Assembly: GCA_947589525.1 (NCBI GenBank)
Contig: CANQAW010000061.1
Coordinates: 1 to 8,824, forward strand
From: Candidatus Gastranaerophilales bacterium
GTDB taxonomy: Bacteria; Cyanobacteriota; Vampirovibrionia; Gastranaerophilales; Gastranaerophilaceae
DNA length: 8,824 bases
Reading direction: 5' to 3'
Shown: one piece after another, positions 7,760 through 8,824 of the stretch
How positions within the stretch are numbered: position 1 is the first letter of the stretch
How the letters are laid out: each line of letters begins with the position of its first letter
Notes under the pieces: model-generated
Seen by the model: only the letters and a program-made list of their open reading frames with translations
Told to the model about the DNA's origin: nothing
Database searches by the model: none
Made by a program: the position numbers and the translations under genes

Positions 7760-8467
7760 ATGAAATTAGGAGTAAACATAGACCATATAGCAACTTTAAG
7801 AAATGCAAGGGGAGGATTTGAGCCTGATATTGTACAGGCATCCGAAATTGCACTTAAAAACGATATTCACGCTCTTACAATGCACCTGAGAGAAGACAGA
7901 CGCCACATTAAAGACAAAGACTTGTTTGACGTTAAAGCACTCGGGGCAAAAATCAATCTTGAAATGGCAGCAGTTGAAGAAATTCAAAAAATTGCGCTTA
8001 TGCTCAATCCCTACAGCGTATGCCTTGTTCCCGAAAGACGCCAAGAGGTCACAACTGAAGGCGGATTAGATATAAAAAGCCAAATTGATTACCTTAAAGA
8101 ATTTATAAAACCGATTAAAGACAAAGGAATACTGGTAAGTCTGTTTATTGATTCCGACATTGAACAGGTTGAAGCTTCTTCGATTGTCGGTGCTGACTAT
8201 ATAGAACTGCACACGGGCAGTTTTTCGCAAAGCTTTTTAAATAAAAATTACGATAAAGAATTAAAAAAATTGAAGCACTCGGCGCTTCATGCGCAAAATT
8301 TAGGGCTTAAAGTTAATGCCGGCCACGGTTTAAATTATCAAAACGTTTATTTAATGAAAGAAATACCAAATCTTCAGGAATTAAACATCGGACACAGCAT
8401 TATTTCAAAAGCAATATTTGTCGGACTTGATGGCGCAATCAAAGAAATGCTTGAATTAATTAAATAA
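7760..8467 (+). CDS. pdxJ: Pyridoxine 5'-phosphate synthase PdxJ
   Basis: PdxJ makes pyridoxine 5'-phosphate from 1-deoxy-D-xylulose 5-phosphate and 3-amino-2-oxopropyl phosphate, the ring-closing step of DXP-dependent vitamin B6 synthesis, in the cytoplasm. The protein is 235 residues, normal for the family, a TIM barrel opening with the hallmark MKLGVNIDHIATLRNARGG. Catalytic residues are seen at His42 in MHLREDRRHI, Glu68 in INLEMA and His189 in VNAGHGL, matching the E. coli His45, Glu72 and His193 positions; the phosphate-binding NIGHSIIS follows at 209-216. The frame is open 73 codons upstream, to 7541, but those codons are antisense to the zinc-ribbon region of the opposite gene and are not PdxJ-like, so the ATG at 7760 is the start. 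No Shine-Dalgarno is visible before it (TATTTTAAGT). rplU follows 127 bases on with its own promoter. The presence of pdxJ implies this organism uses the DXP route and not the PdxS/PdxT route. Confidence 0.97.
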   Translation: MKLGVNIDHIATLRNARGGFEPDIVQASEIALKNDIHALTMHLREDRRHIKDKDLFDVKALGAKINLEMAAVEEIQKIALMLNPYSVCLVPERRQEVTTEGGLDIKSQIDYLKEFIKPIKDKGILVSLFIDSDIEQVEASSIVGADYIELHTGSFSQSFLNKNYDKELKKLKHSALHAQNLGLKVNAGHGLNYQNVYLMKEIPNLQELNIGHSIISKAIFVGLDGAIKEMLELIK

Positions 8468-8484
8468 GAATTGTAAATATAATC

Positions 8485-8513
8485 TTGACATCAATTTTTA
8501 TTTCGGATATATT
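8485..8513 (+). promoter_or_regulatory. Strong sigma-70-type promoter for rplU
   Basis: A perfect TTGACA -35 (8485-8490), a 17-base spacer and a TATATT -10 (8508-8513) predict a transcript start near 8520. It lies in the pdxJ-rplU gap, immediately before the structured leader. No hairpin-plus-T terminator is seen between the pdxJ stop and this promoter, so read-through from pdxJ is also possible. This is the best promoter match in the window. Confidence 0.8.
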
Positions 8514-8520
8514 ATTTTTT

Positions 8521-8594
8521 GCAGATAGGTTAATCGTGTCAAAATGCTTGGATATAGCGCCCAAGCTACGATTCCTTAAAAGAAAGGACATACA
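8521..8594 (+). ncRNA. Structured 5' leader of rplU (candidate ribosomal-protein leader)
   Basis: The leader can fold into a two-part stem. The outer helix is AATCGT (8532-8537) with ACGATT (8568-8573), 6 of 6 paired. The inner helix is GCTTGG (8546-8551) with CCAAGC (8561-8566), 6 of 6 paired, closing a 9-base loop at 8552-8560. The helices are separated by an 8-base asymmetric bulge on the 5' side and one T on the 3' side. The stem ends before AGAAAGGA (8581-8588), a good ribosome-binding site 6 bases before the rplU ATG. Ribosomal protein leaders upstream of rplU are known in other bacteria. Whether this one belongs to a described class I cannot tell. There is no T-tract after it, so translational control or RNA stability is more likely than attenuation. 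Confidence 0.55.
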
Positions 8595-8824
8595 ATGTAC
8601 GCTATAGTTGAAACAGGCGGAAAACAATACAAGTTTGAAGAAGGCAGATATGTCGACATTGAACTGTTGGATGCCAAAGAAAATGATAAAATTACTTTCG
8701 ATAAAATAGTAATGCTTGTTAATGGCAAAAAATCAAAAGTAGGAAGACCCTATGTAGCTTCTGCAACAGTTGGCGGCACCGTTGTTAAAAATGACAAAGC
8801 AAAGAAAATAATTGTTTACAAACA
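8595..8824 (+). CDS. rplU: 50S ribosomal protein L21 (partial, N-terminal 76 codons)
   Basis: L21 (bL21) binds 23S rRNA in the large ribosomal subunit. The start gives MYAIVETGGKQYKFEEGRY, the clear L21 signature, followed by FDKIVMLVNGKKSKVGRPYV and ending at the window edge in KAKKIIVYK, where the family has KKIIVFKYK. About 25 C-terminal residues are missing against the usual length of around 100. The ATG at 8595 has a strong ribosome-binding site, AGAAAGGA, 6 bases upstream. In most bacteria rpmA (L27) follows; that would lie beyond the window. Its own promoter and a folded leader precede it. Confidence 0.97.
   Translation, partial: MYAIVETGGKQYKFEEGRYVDIELLDAKENDKITFDKIVMLVNGKKSKVGRPYVASATVGGTVVKNDKAKKIIVYK

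Noticed and set aside
7796..8044. Minus-strand 82-residue frame
   Set aside because: It lies wholly antisense to pdxJ, whose catalytic residues are encoded there.
8468..8484. Terminator between pdxJ and rplU
   Set aside because: There is no GC-rich hairpin followed by a T-run; the T-run at 8514-8520 belongs to the promoter area and has no stem before it.
1..8824. CRISPR array, insertion sequence, tRNA or attachment site
   Set aside because: I saw no spaced direct repeats, transposase motifs, terminal inverted repeats or tRNA-like cloverleaf in the two short intergenic gaps; the rest is coding.

Overview
This is an AT-rich bacterial window, densely packed with genes and with no intergenic gap over about 130 bases. 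It holds two divergent transcription units separated by a 124-base intergenic region at 7636-7759. The left unit, on the minus strand, reads from about 7635 out through position 1. The right unit or units, on the plus strand, read from 7760 out through the end. Both outer genes (mfd on the left, rplU on the right) are cut by the window edges, so no terminator is visible.

The minus-strand unit, in transcription order, has four genes. First is a 1175-residue multidomain protein with three zinc ribbons, a degenerate nucleotide-cyclase-like domain, an AAA-type ATPase domain and a TPR-like helical C-terminus. Six bases later comes a PlsC-type lysophospholipid acyltransferase. This overlaps by 17 bases a ROK-family sugar kinase, which overlaps by 8 bases the start of mfd (transcription-repair coupling factor; residues 1-772 are present). 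The spacing strongly suggests one polycistronic mRNA with translational coupling. It links a large, poorly understood signalling-type ATPase to membrane lipid synthesis, sugar phosphorylation and DNA repair. No common pathway is obvious, and I do not claim one.

The plus-strand side carries pdxJ (pyridoxine 5'-phosphate synthase) and then the first 76 codons of rplU (ribosomal protein L21). rplU has its own strong sigma-70-type promoter and a roughly 75-base leader with a compound hairpin that looks like a candidate regulatory element. pdxJ has no clear ribosome-binding site and may be translated from a leaderless or very short-leader transcript. A 16-base perfect palindrome lies between the two divergent promoters.

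Organism: the DXP-dependent PdxJ route to PLP, full Mfd, sigma-70-like promoters, the standard code and very low GC point to a low-GC bacterium using the PdxJ route. A gut Vampirovibrionia/Melainabacteria (Gastranaerophilales) member is my best guess. This is inference from general look only and has low confidence; other AT-rich phyla are not excluded.

The most noteworthy item is the 1175-residue protein. Its three zinc ribbons repeat with an exact 25-residue period. Its cyclase-like domain has apparently lost a metal-binding Asp, which suggests a sensory or scaffolding pseudoenzyme rather than an active cyclase.
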